Shown piece after piece: positions 1 through 9,900 of a stretch of DNA of 30,632 nt. The notes under the pieces were generated by a model. It worked only from the letters and a program-made list of their open reading frames with translations, made no database searches and had not been told where the DNA came from. Source of the stretch: an uncultured Prevotellaceae bacterium (GTDB taxonomy: Bacteria; Bacteroidota; Bacteroidia; Bacteroidales; Bacteroidaceae); assembly GCA_900543815.1 (NCBI GenBank), contig UQST01000032.1, positions 1-30,632 of the forward strand, read 5' to 3'. The position numbers and the translations under genes were made by a program. Within the stretch, counting starts at the first letter, position 1; every line of letters starts with the position of its first letter.

Positions 1-2
1 GA

Positions 3-80
3 GTGACAGATATAAGGTTCTTCCTTTTCAGACTTACAAGGCTGTATGCTTAATCCCCTAGGTTTATCGGGTGAGCCAGA
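3..80 (+). repeat. Dispersed intergenic element, copy A
   Basis: This gene-free stretch matches a second site at 14148-14210. Two blocks are shared: GTGACAGATATA at 3-14 (GTGACAGACATA in the other copy), and a longer block starting AATCCCCTAGG at 52 and ending TATCGGGTGAGCC at 77. GGCT at 40-43 can pair with AGCC at 74-77, and the other copy has a longer version of this stem. In both places a strong hairpin follows on the plus strand. Whether it is a small RNA, a 3' UTR structure or a mobile repeat cannot be told from two copies. Confidence 0.45.
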
Positions 81-115
81 AAAAGTTACTTGTCTTTTTC
101 TAATGACCGATTTGG

Positions 116-238
116 GTTTACCAGACAGCAATAATTTAATTTAGCAAAAACAAAGACAACCAAAAGGGTTGATACCTCGTGAGAAGTATCAACCCTAATT
201 TATGTTGCCTGTAAAAGTTTTACCAAACAGCAATAATT
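116..238. repeat. Pair of ~21-bp direct repeats flanking a terminator
   Basis: GTTTACCAGACAGCAATAAT begins at 116 and a near-identical GTTTTACCAAACAGCAATAA begins at 217; both continue into TT. They differ by one substitution and one extra T. They bracket about 80 bases that hold the hairpin at 165-196. The right copy runs directly into the susD-fragment duplication that starts near 228-238, so the repeat may mark a recombination junction. Confidence 0.6.
165..196 (-). terminator. Intrinsic terminator downstream of the M6 peptidase transcript
   Basis: AGGGTTGATAC (165-175) and GTATCAACCCT (186-196) form a perfect 11-bp stem with a 10-base loop. Read on the minus strand it is followed by a T-rich run (TTTTGGTTGTCTTTG), so it should end transcripts from the peptidase gene at 470-2992 and the susD fragment. 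The plus-strand side is only weakly T-rich. Confidence 0.75.
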
Positions 239-284
239 GTTTTCATAATGCAATTATTCACTAAGTGGTTATACATGAAGATGA

Positions 285-430
285 TTACTTAGCTACAGGA
301 ACGTAGAGATTGCTGGGATCGGGGGTCATGTAGTCCTCCAGAGCGTGGTTCTGAGAACCCTCGCAGTAAGGAATGCTCCACACCATCCAAGCAGCACGCC
401 CTTTACCTTGTGTTATGTTCCAGTCCTGCA
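285..430 (-). pseudogene. 3'-terminal fragment of a second susD
   Basis: The minus-strand translation ends in a SusD C-terminus (WMVWSIPYCEGSQNHALEDY and onward to LYVPVAK) that nearly repeats the end of the intact SusD at 5334-6959. The DNA over the last ~108 bases is about 90% identical by eye count. Homology fades upstream of about 430. Downstream, similarity continues through the stop codon and the short intergenic gap to the first bases (ATGAAAACAAT) of the following lipoprotein gene near 236-250. It therefore copies a susD-lipoprotein junction rather than susD alone. Only about 48 codons remain, with no start, so it is non-functional. Confidence 0.85.
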
Positions 431-469
431 CGGGAACCTGACAGACAGGGGCAGGACAGGGGATAGACT

Positions 470-2992
470 TTACTTCACGAGCACCTTCTTGCCATCGTGG
501 ATGTAGATTCCGCGCTGGGGACGGGCTACGGGCTGTCCCTGCAGATTGTACCATACACTGGAGGTGGCAGTCTGCTCGCCGGTGGGAGTGAAGATGGCAG
601 TCTGGTCGAGTGCAACCTGTCGCTCGGCACTCCACTTGCTGGGACCGAGGTCGGTCAGCGCCCTTACGCTCACGAAGTACTTGCTGGTGCTGGTGAGACC
701 AGTGAAGGTGTAGTGAGGTTCGGTGGTGGTGAAGGTGGTGGTGGTGATGGCATTGCGCTTGACAGAACGCTTGCCGCCAGCCATGGGGATGCTCTGCTTG
801 CCGCTGTCCTCATCATCGTCATCGATACCGAGCTGCTTCGAAGTGAAGACACCGTCATACACCTCGAAGCGGGATATATAGCATACGGTAGAGGGTGAGA
901 GCTGCACCTGATAGGCTTCCTCTATGCTGGGAGTGGTGAAGATAAGCGTCTGCGTGCCATCTGCATCGTAAGAACCCTGCATATTGCCACTCTTGAGGAG
1001 TATGCTCACCGAGCCTTTCATCTTGTTGCTGCTGCCAAAGGGAGTGAGGGAAAGTACGATGGTAAGGCCGTCGGCAAGCGGTGTGTCGAGCATGGGAGTG
1101 GTGAGTTCGCCCATGTTGCTGCCCTGCCCCATCTTGAGATAATTGGATGAGGTGAAGAGGCGGGAACCTGTCCACCCGGGCTTGGCGGTGTAATTGTCCA
1201 GCTTGTTGGCTATGCTATTGAGGCTGGTGCTCTTGCTCCAGCACTTGGCAAAGTCCTCGCGGAGCGCACATGCCTGCTCGGGGGTGGCATAGGGAGCCGG
1301 CCTCTCACGCAGAGACACCTCATAGGAAGTGGCACCCTCAACAGCATTCCAGCCTATAGAGAAGGAGCTGGAGGTGATGTCGGTGGCTGCAGCGTTGAGC
1401 ACAGGAGTAGGCAGAGTGCCGCGCATGCAGGCGAAAGAGATGTGGCCACGTGCTTCATCCTCGGCTATCTCTGTGAGCGGCTTGCCCATGAAGGAGTAGT
1501 CATTGGGGCCGGCGTTATACACAGTGGCAGCTGGCGAAGTAACGTCGGTGAGCGATGTCTTGCGCGATGTGCCGGGCCAAGGGTCGCCTGCGTGTGTGCC
1601 CAGAGTGAGCAGTCCGTCGGCAGGGATAATGGTCATGCGCTGGTGGTCAGCAATGGTGTTGAGACTGTTGGCCCGCCATGCATACTCGTCATAATCCACA
1701 TGCACCACCAGGAGTCCATGCCCGTCCTGACCGCCATCCCAGCCCTTCTGCTGGCGGTTCTCCAGCAGGTAGAACTCGTTGGTGTTATAGTCATTGTAGA
1801 GCACATAGGCTTCGGGCTCGTCCTCCAGTGGTTTCATGGCCTCCACATAGGTGGCCTTGTTGATTTCCACAGGCTCGAGCCAACCGCTCACCCAACGCTC
1901 GTAAGCGGTGTAGGCACTGGGGGTGCGGGAGTCATTATTGTAAGAACCCGAGCACATCACATCCCAATGGCCCATGCCGAAGTTGTCTCCGCCGGTGTCG
2001 TAATGGTCCATGATGCCCATGCAGTGGGTAAACTCGTGGCAGGCAGTGCCTATACCGTCCATCTGCTTGCCTTCGGTTCCGCGCAGCTCGCAGCTGCAGG
2101 CGTAGGTGCCTATACCTATGCCGTCGAGCTTGAGCCCCTGATAGGCAATGGTATGCTCGTGAGGCCAGATGCACTCATCGGGTGCTCCGAAGTTCTGGCC
2201 GTATCCGGCATAGACGAAGAATATCTGATCGACCCAGCCGTCGCCGTCCCAGTCGTACCTGGAGAAATCCACCTGTGCATCCACAGCCTGGCAGGCATCC
2301 CTGACCATCTCGTGTACATACACATCCTTGCTTCCGTTCTGGTCGGCACCATAATATCCATGAGGCTTCCTGAGGGTAATAGGACCAACCACATCAAACT
2401 GGAGGTCAAACTGCCCATAGCTCTGGCTGTAGAAATAGTCGTGTACAGAACCTGTCATGCCACCCTGATTGTAGCCCACCTTGTTGAAGAAGTCATTGTA
2501 GGTGGACTGTGGATTGCTTACCGACATGGTGAGGTCGGAGAAGTTGACCAGTATGACCAGTCCGCGCTTCTGCCCCTGATAGATAGAATTGGCCTTGTGT
2601 GACTTGGCACGCAAAGCATTCTTGCCGGCTCCCTGCCATGTGTCTGCCTGCCGGGTGAGTGCCAGCAGTTCTCCCCCACGAGCCTTCTGGAGTCGTGCGG
2701 TCTGTCTCTCACGGGCCTCCTGCATACGTTCTGTCCACACCTCACGCACCTCGCGCAGGGTGGATAAGCGATAGCGACCGCCATCCTGAGGTATTGCCAC
2801 CCGTCCGTCATCCAGACGGAAGAAGTGCAAATGTTCATCACCCTGCAGGGTGGCCTCTACCTTGGTACCGTCGGCCAGAGTCACTGTGCGGCGCACAGGC
2901 TTGGCAGGAACGGCCAACAGTTCAGCCGGCGCAACGAGCAGCGCCGTCATCATGACTGCCTTCACGGCAAGTCGTCTGAATCTCTCTCTCAT
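470..2992 (-). CDS. Secreted M6-family zinc metallopeptidase
   Basis: The 840-aa product starts at an ATG with an N-terminal signal peptide (hydrophobic stretch about residues 8-27). The zinc-binding signature HEFTHCMGIMD places H319, E320, H323 and D329 in the HExxHxxGxxD pattern of M6 (immune inhibitor A-like) peptidases. A fibronectin type III-like segment follows at roughly 525-570, then a jelly-roll-like region and a short C-terminal motif (YNLQGQPVARPQRGIYI, then basic residues) common to exported Bacteroidales proteins. It probably degrades host or dietary protein outside the cell. It lies downstream of the susCD-lipoprotein unit on the same strand but has its own promoter (3030-3037), and a terminator (3205-3242) separates it from that unit. 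The family call is firm; the substrate is unknown. Confidence 0.9.
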   Translation of the reverse strand: MRERFRRLAVKAVMMTALLVAPAELLAVPAKPVRRTVTLADGTKVEATLQGDEHLHFFRLDDGRVAIPQDGGRYRLSTLREVREVWTERMQEARERQTARLQKARGGELLALTRQADTWQGAGKNALRAKSHKANSIYQGQKRGLVILVNFSDLTMSVSNPQSTYNDFFNKVGYNQGGMTGSVHDYFYSQSYGQFDLQFDVVGPITLRKPHGYYGADQNGSKDVYVHEMVRDACQAVDAQVDFSRYDWDGDGWVDQIFFVYAGYGQNFGAPDECIWPHEHTIAYQGLKLDGIGIGTYACSCELRGTEGKQMDGIGTACHEFTHCMGIMDHYDTGGDNFGMGHWDVMCSGSYNNDSRTPSAYTAYERWVSGWLEPVEINKATYVEAMKPLEDEPEAYVLYNDYNTNEFYLLENRQQKGWDGGQDGHGLLVVHVDYDEYAWRANSLNTIADHQRMTIIPADGLLTLGTHAGDPWPGTSRKTSLTDVTSPAATVYNAGPNDYSFMGKPLTEIAEDEARGHISFACMRGTLPTPVLNAAATDITSSSFSIGWNAVEGATSYEVSLRERPAPYATPEQACALREDFAKCWSKSTSLNSIANKLDNYTAKPGWTGSRLFTSSNYLKMGQGSNMGELTTPMLDTPLADGLTIVLSLTPFGSSNKMKGSVSILLKSGNMQGSYDADGTQTLIFTTPSIEEAYQVQLSPSTVCYISRFEVYDGVFTSKQLGIDDDDEDSGKQSIPMAGGKRSVKRNAITTTTFTTTEPHYTFTGLTSTSKYFVSVRALTDLGPSKWSAERQVALDQTAIFTPTGEQTATSSVWYNLQGQPVARPQRGIYIHDGKKVLVK

Positions 2993-3029
2993 ATTATATA
3001 TATACTGTCTTATATTGTCTGTCGGGGCA

Positions 3030-3037
3030 CAAAGTTA
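3030..3037 (-). promoter_or_regulatory. -7 box of the M6 peptidase promoter
   Basis: TAACTTTG on the minus strand matches the Bacteroidetes sigma-ABfr -7 consensus TAnnTTTG. It lies 37 bases before the ATG at 2992, giving a leader of about 33 bases. No clean TTG was seen at the usual -33 spacing. Confidence 0.55.
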
Positions 3038-3204
3038 CGGCTATAGAACCACATAAACGACACTTTCGACTGCCAAAGTGAGCGAATGGAAGCAAAATGT
3101 TGCCCCATATACCCATATAGTGCAAATATGTAAGCAGTCAGAGGCATACTCATTGCATGGGGAAAGCCTTCACCGTGGCAGCGCATGTGCCATCACACAA
3201 AACA

Positions 3205-3242
3205 AAGGAGGGGACAAGACTCATTGGCCTTGCCCCCTCCTT
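3205..3242 (-). terminator. Terminator of the susCD-lipoprotein operon
   Basis: AAGGAGGGG (3205-3213) pairs with CCCCTCCTT (3234-3242), and CAAG (3215-3218) extends the stem with CTTG (3229-3232) across one mismatch. On the minus strand the stem is followed by TTTGTTTTGTG. It sits 43 bases past the lipoprotein stop codon. Confidence 0.8.
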
Positions 3243-3284
3243 GGGTTTTATATCACGCCTTTGCGGGCGCTTTGGTTCGAATGC

Positions 3285-5294
3285 TTACTCGCCCAGGAAG
3301 AACTGAGGAGCTGCACTTGTCTTGACAGCCTTCAGATGAGAAGCCTTTGCCTTGCTCTTGACGCTGTAGCAAGTCCAGGGGAATGCCACATTGAATCTCT
3401 TCTTCACACTGCGCAGAACGCTGGTGTTGAGATGCTTCTTGGCAGCCTTCTTCACAGCAGCAGCTTCGTCGAAGTTCAGCTTGATGGTCTCCACGCCAGG
3501 ATTCACGCCTCTACCATCGCCCAAGTTGTAGAACAAGCTGGCACTGATGGTCTTTGTCTCTGGGTCATACACGCTGGGGTAGCTCGGACGATACTGCTCG
3601 CCCATCAGAGTAGCAACGTCAGCAACATAGAGAGACAAGCCATCCTCGGAATGACCTGTGTACTGCTGGGGAATACGCACGATATTGTCGGCGTCGATAC
3701 TGAACTTGATGGTCACATCTTTCAACGCATGCAGGATGCAATACTGGGTGGGATCGTCATCACGCTGCTGCAGCTCGAGGCCGGCATCAACGTTGGGACT
3801 TCCATCCTTGTTGGCAAAGAAGAGTGTGTAAGTCCAATCGGCAGTACCCACCTTGCTGTAGTGAACATTGCTCAACACCTCGTCGGCTGTTCCGAACTCC
3901 TTCTCACCGGTCTCGTCGGTGAAGGTGATGTTCAGAGTTATCACAGTCTTGGTGTATTTGGACTTACCCATGTTGATCTTGGCAAATACGTTCTGGCCCA
4001 TAGCCTTCACGCCAATCTCCTGCAGCTCGTAGCCCTCGGGTACCATGATATTGCCATCCTTCACAGTGAAAATCAGGTTGTAATCCTCTGCGTAGGGAGA
4101 CTGTATCGTGTAAGCAGTACCATACTGGGCAGCGAATGTGCTGTCGCAATCATCGGTCTTGTTTGTGCAAATACCCTTGTAGAGAGTCTTCTCTGACTCT
4201 GTGCCCAGCTGCTCAGAAGTGAACACGCCATTATAAACTTCCTCCCATTCGAAATCCTCGTTCAGGTCAGCCTTGTGGGCAGGCTTGTAACCGGGGAAGT
4301 AGAACACCAGAGGATTGGAACGTCTGTCCAAGCCACCGCCTTTAGCAAGGTATGCCACAGCGCCCAAGTTGATTTCAGCTGGAATCTTCTCGCCCGCTTT
4401 AAACTCTGTGTCAACGCCTGTAGGAGCAGACTGCCAGCTTATCACCTTACTGTCCTGCCACTGTGCCTCGACACTGAGCGACTTGATTGCAGAAGGATGG
4501 AGATAAGAAAGTTCACCATCATCACCCGCTACAGCACCAGTAAAGTACTCATCGAATGCAACCAGATCCTCACTCTGAATCTCCTCAACGAGTCCGTACT
4601 TCTCACCCTTTTGAAGAATACGGAATACGAACCAGTCACTAAGACCCTCAGCCTCCTCAGGAGTAAGGAACTCACCCACGAAGGGAAGTGTTGCGCCCTG
4701 ATATTTGAATGTAGCGGTAGCCAAAGGAGACTTCACGCGGAAACGTGTGTGATCATCATCACGGATGAAGAACTCTGGCTCACTCTGTATATCAGTAATA
4801 GACCAGACTGTAGGAAGAACATTGTCGATATAAGTACCCTTGCCCAGAGAAACCCACTTCACACGAGTCACGCTGTAGTTGAAGAGCACAGCCTGAGAGT
4901 AACTTGACACGAGCTTTTTGTCGGTCACTGTCAACTGCAGAGAATAGGGAGTACCAATCTTTGCCTTAGGGAAAGAGATAGTGGCAGTAGCCAAAGAGTC
5001 ACCATCAGCAAAGTGGAAATCGGTAACAGTGAACACACTGTCGTCATTGACAGTCACCTCGGGAGTAACAACCAGTTCGCCCTTGGTGTTCTTACGCTTC
5101 ATAGTAACAGTGGCAGTGGTGGGGTCTGTGGGGTCCAACTCATCTGACACAGAGGTCTTGCCTACGAACGAAACGTCCTCGAAGCCTTCTGCTGCATCCC
5201 AAGACCCTGGCTTCCAGTCATCGCTGACGGTGTCGCAAGCAACGAATACCAAGGCAGAGCAAAGGACAAGCCCAAGTTTCTTTATTGTTTTCAT
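3285..5294 (-). CDS. Surface lipoprotein encoded after SusD (SusE/F-position protein)
   Basis: The 669-aa product has a lipoprotein signal (LVFVAC, lipid-carrying Cys20). Residues ~25-140 resemble a Calx-beta/BACON-type beta-sandwich. A segment around residues 350-440 contains the FTSEQLG...YTIQSPY pattern of repeated beta-domains in Bacteroidales PUL lipoproteins. It starts 39 bases after the susD stop, so it belongs to the susCD operon, and its position suggests a surface glycan- or peptide-binding protein. The last ~60 residues (about 610-669) are unusual: 13 Lys/Arg against two acidic residues, with repeated Ala-Lys. No enzymatic motif was found and no specific family can be named. Confidence 0.85.
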   Translation of the reverse strand: MKTIKKLGLVLCSALVFVACDTVSDDWKPGSWDAAEGFEDVSFVGKTSVSDELDPTDPTTATVTMKRKNTKGELVVTPEVTVNDDSVFTVTDFHFADGDSLATATISFPKAKIGTPYSLQLTVTDKKLVSSYSQAVLFNYSVTRVKWVSLGKGTYIDNVLPTVWSITDIQSEPEFFIRDDDHTRFRVKSPLATATFKYQGATLPFVGEFLTPEEAEGLSDWFVFRILQKGEKYGLVEEIQSEDLVAFDEYFTGAVAGDDGELSYLHPSAIKSLSVEAQWQDSKVISWQSAPTGVDTEFKAGEKIPAEINLGAVAYLAKGGGLDRRSNPLVFYFPGYKPAHKADLNEDFEWEEVYNGVFTSEQLGTESEKTLYKGICTNKTDDCDSTFAAQYGTAYTIQSPYAEDYNLIFTVKDGNIMVPEGYELQEIGVKAMGQNVFAKINMGKSKYTKTVITLNITFTDETGEKEFGTADEVLSNVHYSKVGTADWTYTLFFANKDGSPNVDAGLELQQRDDDPTQYCILHALKDVTIKFSIDADNIVRIPQQYTGHSEDGLSLYVADVATLMGEQYRPSYPSVYDPETKTISASLFYNLGDGRGVNPGVETIKLNFDEAAAVKKAAKKHLNTSVLRSVKKRFNVAFPWTCYSVKSKAKASHLKAVKTSAAPQFFLGE

Positions 5295-5333
5295 AATCTA
5301 TTTAATTCACTAATAAGTTATACACGAAGATGA

Positions 5334-6959
5334 TTACTTAGCTACAGGAACGTAGAGAGTGCTGGGATCGGGGTTCATGTAGTCCGCCAGAGCGTGGTTC
5401 TGAGAACCCTCGCTATAAGGAATAGTCCAAACCATCCATGCAGGACGACCATCGGTCTTGAAGTTCTCTGTAGCATCCCAGTTGGTGCTGGTGGTACGGT
5501 CAACACTCTTGTTCAGACGCTTGTAGTCGAAGAAGGTGATACCCTCACCGAAGAACTCGATACGCTTCTGCAGGAATACTTCCTCGGCCATATCCTCGGG
5601 AGTAGAAGCCTTGCAGCTGTAGTTGGGATTACGAGTTGACATCACCTGTGAGAGGATAGTCTTGGAGGTCTTCACGTCGCCCAGACGAGCGGCAGCCTCG
5701 GCTGCAATGAAGAACATCTCCTCGTAACGCATCATGGGGAATGCACATGCGCTACCCACAGTAGCCTCTTCGGTATTGCCCTGACCGGGACGGAACTTCA
5801 GGCTGGAGTAAGTGGGGAAGTCCTTGAAGAGTGCCTCGTCGATGTAAGGCTCAGAGCCACTCAGAGGACTGGTGGCAGGTGCCTTGAAGGACAACTTACG
5901 GAAGTCGTTGTTGTCAATCTTGTTGTACAGAGCACTTGCAATCATGATGAAAGGTCCTGCGCAACTGTAACCATACAAAGTCTCATTGCTCATCCAAGAA
6001 GTCCAGTTGACAATACCAGTCTTCACCACAGCATCTTCCTTGGAAGTCTGAGAACCCCACATCCAAGACTTGCAAGACAGGTCATTGAAGCCGTTGGTAG
6101 TACTCAGCCACTCGTCCTGAGTGGTAATGGCAAAGTTGTTGTACTTATCCTTCAGGTTGATAGCCTTCATAGCATAAGCGTAAGCGCTGTCATACTGACA
6201 CACCCACAGGTAGGTGCGAGCCTTCAGACCATACACACAACCCAGATGGGGAAGTGTCTTGGAAGCATCGGTCAGGTTGGGAATCTGTGCCTCTGCCTTG
6301 TCCAGCTCCTCAATGATGAAGTGAAGCATGCTGTCACGTGTAGCACGTGGAGTGTTACGAGCCTGAGCTTCGGAGGTCTTCTCTGTCACCACAGGAACGG
6401 TCAGATTGGTGATGCTCTTGCCTGCATCGCTCACTCCATCCTGATACTTGTCGCTGGGCAGGAACTCATAAAGCTGAGCTGCCTCGAGATAATACAGAGC
6501 ACGGAAAGTGTGAGCTACACCCAGATAGCCCAACTGGTCCTTGCTGGCCTTTGCCTCATCCACGGCACCAATCAGGTTGTTGGCTGTCTGGATACCCTTA
6601 TAATAGTATGCCCAAGGCATGTAGGGAGCCATATAACGGTTGCCCAGACTGGTATTGCTGCTCCAAGAGGAGTACCAGTTGTAACCACTAGACACAACGG
6701 CCATATCTGCTGTCATCACATCACGCATGTGCATGATGGAACCATATCCCCAGTCGTAGTGCATGTCTTTATCGTATGTGCCCAGGTTGTTGACGAACGC
6801 AGGTATCTCCCACATAAGTGCCTCGGTGGCCTTGCTTGAAGAAGCCAACTGGTCGGCGGTTGCTCCAGAGGTGGGGAAAGTTTCGTCCAAACAGCCTGTC
6901 AGCGCCATGGTGCTTGCGCACATAGTGCCTACAAGCATATTTCTGAATATTGTTTTCAT
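5334..6959 (-). CDS. susD: SusD/RagB-family outer-membrane lipoprotein
   Basis: The 541-aa product has a lipoprotein signal ending ALTGC (Cys23) and the SusD pattern: an alpha-helical TPR-like N-terminal half (for example AHTFRALYYLEAAQLYEFL) and a conserved C-terminal half (MMRYEEMFFIAAEAAARLGD, then KRIEFFGEGITFFDYKRLN). SusD proteins sit as lids on SusC transporters and capture the oligomer to be imported. The gene begins 20 bases after susC and is followed by the lipoprotein gene, so the three should be co-transcribed. A ~90% identical copy of its last ~40 codons exists at 285-430. The imported substrate cannot be read from the sequence. Confidence 0.95.
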   Translation of the reverse strand: MKTIFRNMLVGTMCASTMALTGCLDETFPTSGATADQLASSSKATEALMWEIPAFVNNLGTYDKDMHYDWGYGSIMHMRDVMTADMAVVSSGYNWYSSWSSNTSLGNRYMAPYMPWAYYYKGIQTANNLIGAVDEAKASKDQLGYLGVAHTFRALYYLEAAQLYEFLPSDKYQDGVSDAGKSITNLTVPVVTEKTSEAQARNTPRATRDSMLHFIIEELDKAEAQIPNLTDASKTLPHLGCVYGLKARTYLWVCQYDSAYAYAMKAINLKDKYNNFAITTQDEWLSTTNGFNDLSCKSWMWGSQTSKEDAVVKTGIVNWTSWMSNETLYGYSCAGPFIMIASALYNKIDNNDFRKLSFKAPATSPLSGSEPYIDEALFKDFPTYSSLKFRPGQGNTEEATVGSACAFPMMRYEEMFFIAAEAAARLGDVKTSKTILSQVMSTRNPNYSCKASTPEDMAEEVFLQKRIEFFGEGITFFDYKRLNKSVDRTTSTNWDATENFKTDGRPAWMVWTIPYSEGSQNHALADYMNPDPSTLYVPVAK

Positions 6960-6979
6960 TGCTGTTGTCTCCTTTCTGA

Positions 6980-9900
6980 TTAGAATGTCACATTAACGCC
7001 TGCGCTGATAGTACGCACGGTAGAGTAGTAACTTGCGCTGCTTTCACCATAGCCTGAGTCGATCATAGCGGTACGGGGATCCAAGCCACGGCGTGCACTC
7101 CAGAGCCATACGTTGCTGGCATTCATATACACACGAACCTTCTCAATCTTAGCCTTGCGTGTGAGGTTAGCAGGCAGAGTGTAACCTACGCTCAGGTTCT
7201 GCAGGCTCAGATAGTTGGCCCTCGTGAGGAAACGGCTGCTCCTACCACTTGCGTCCGTGTCATTATACTGGTAACGGGGCAGGTTGCTACCCTGATTGCT
7301 TACGCTCCATGACTTGAGGGCATCCTCGTGGATATTGAAACCTCTGCTTGTGCTATTTGCAGGTGACATGAATGAAGCATACTGTCTGTCATACACCTTA
7401 CCGCCCAGCTGATAAGCGAAGTCGGCTGTTACGTCAACACCGAAGAACTCAACACGTGTATTGAAACCGCCATATACCTTAGGCAGCATACGACCTACGA
7501 TGTAGTCCTTGGCAGCGGCATGAGTGGTGGTAGTGGCACGCTTGCCGCTCTCAACCTTCTCGCCATTGGTATCCTTCACAACCTCACGTGTACCGTCGGG
7601 CTTAGTTGTCATCTGGTAACCTGTGGTGTACCACATTGAGAGACCGTCCTTAGAAGCATCATACTTGGTATCGTTGGTCATCTGCCATGTGTTCTTGTTA
7701 TACACACCTGCATACTCGGGCATATAGAAAGAGTACATGCTCAGACCCTCGCCCAGGAAGAAGTTGCCCCTGGCATAACCCTTGTAACCCTCGGGAGTGG
7801 TAGTGGTCTTGCGCTCGTCGGGCAGCATAGAGATGTGGTTCTTGTAGTGAGTCAGGTTCAGACCGAGATTCCACTTCACATCCTTAGTCTTGATGATAGT
7901 ACCATCCAAGGTAATCTCGATACCGCTGTTCTTCATGTCACCTACGTTGGCATAATAGCTGGTGTAACCAAAGCTGGTGGGCAGACTGAAGCTGAAGAGC
8001 ATGTCGCTGGTCTTGCGCCAGAAGTACTCGACGGTACCATTCAGGCGGTTCTTGAAGAGCTCGAAGTCAACACCCACGTTGAGGTTGCCACCCTTCTCCC
8101 ATGTAATATCCTTGTTACCCATACGTAAGGGCTTGGCAGCAGGACCACCTACAGAGTTCACGATGCTGTATGTGTTGGTGTAGAGGAAGTCGGGGATATT
8201 GTCGTTACCCTGCTCACCATAAGAGAGCTTCAGCTTCAGGAAGTCGATGGGCTTGATATCCTTGAGGAAAGACTCCTCGCTCATCACCCAAGCAGCACCC
8301 ACGCTGAAGAAGTTACCCCAACGGTTGTCGGGATGAAAACGTGAAGAACCATCACGACGGAAGCTGAAGCTACCGAAGTACTTCTGTGCGTAGTTGTACT
8401 GTGCACGGCCGAAGTAACCCTCGTTGTTGTACTCTGTGGTGTAAGAGTTAGAAGACTGCTCAGTCACCGCACCAGCCAACTCCATATTGGTGGGGTCGAA
8501 CATATTGCTCTTGCTGGCAGACAGAGTATAGTACTTGTGATAATAAGACTCGTGACCAATCATCACATCCACATCGTGCTTGCCATATACATGCCCCCAG
8601 TTACCCAACTGCTGGAATGCGTATGTGAAGTCGCGAACGTGAGACTTGCTCAGCATGCCATTGGAAGTAGCGTACTGACCATAGTAGGGGTTGGTGAAAG
8701 AGGTACCTCTTGTCTCATCCAGAGTGATGGTATTGGTGCTGGTAATCTTGAAGTCCTTAGCGATACGAACCTCAGCAAAACCATTGGCTGTGGCAGAATT
8801 GCCCTCGCTACCCAGCTGGTTCAGAATCTGATCCTGGAGTGCGTTGCTGTTACCCAGCAGAGGACGATCGACGCCCATCCAAGCACCGTTCTTGCCACCG
8901 TAGTCATACATGGTGAAGCCGTTCTTGTCCACCATCTTGTTGCCCTGTGCATCGCGCAGATACAAGTTATAGACAGGAGCTACCTGACTGGCAGCGGCAA
9001 AGACGTTGATACTTGAGTTACTCGTACCATCATCATCCACATTGTCGGCGCTGTAATGGGTGTATGACATATTGGCACCCACCTTCAACCAAGGCTTGGC
9101 CTGCAGGTCAGCCTTCAAACGGCCATTGAAGCGTGTGAAGTTGCTGTTATCCACGATACCGTCATTGTTCAGGTAGCCGAAAGAAGCCAGGAAGTTGCCA
9201 CGCTCTGAAGCGTCAGTTACGCGCACATTGTATTCCTGACGCAGACCATTGTGGTAAGCCTCGTCCAACCAGTTGTCGCCAGTCATCAGATAGTCAGTAC
9301 CATCGTAGCTAACCACACGACCGAGAGTAGCATTGGGGTTCAGACGACCATTGGTACCAATCAGAGTCTGACCTGCGGGTACATTATATACATTATAGCC
9401 CAGACCATAGTTATTGGTAGAAGTCAGGTTGTTGTTGGCCCAAACATGTGCCTGTGCATCGGTGTAACCCAACTTGTTGGTGGCATAGTTCTTCAAGCCT
9501 GCGTAGTACTGCTCATAATACAGACCAGGCTCGCTGAGCACCTTGTACTGACGCTGTGCGCGGCTGTTGGAGCCCCACTTGGCATCCAGAGTCACCTTGG
9601 CACCCTGACCGGCCTTACCCTTCTTGGTGGTAATCACAATCACACCGTTGGCACCACGTGCACCATACAGAGCGTTGGCAGCAGCATCCTTCAGCACTGT
9701 CAGAGACTCGATATCGTTGGTATTGATGGTGTTCATATCACCGCTGTAGGGAGTACCGTCCAGCACAATCAGAGGGCTGGTGCCAGCGTTGATAGAAGAA
9801 ATACCACGCATACGGATTGTGGGGTTGTTGTTTGTGGGGTCACCTGTAGGATTGAACATCTCCACACCAGCCACATGACCGTTTACAGCCTCCAGAGCAT

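Noticed and set aside
1442..2602. 386-codon open frame on the plus strand
   Set aside because: Antisense to the M6 peptidase catalytic region; low-complexity Val/Ile/His-rich translation typical of shadows.
3078..4196. 372-codon open frame on the plus strand
   Set aside because: Overlaps the lipoprotein on the opposite strand and reads through its terminator; no domain pattern.
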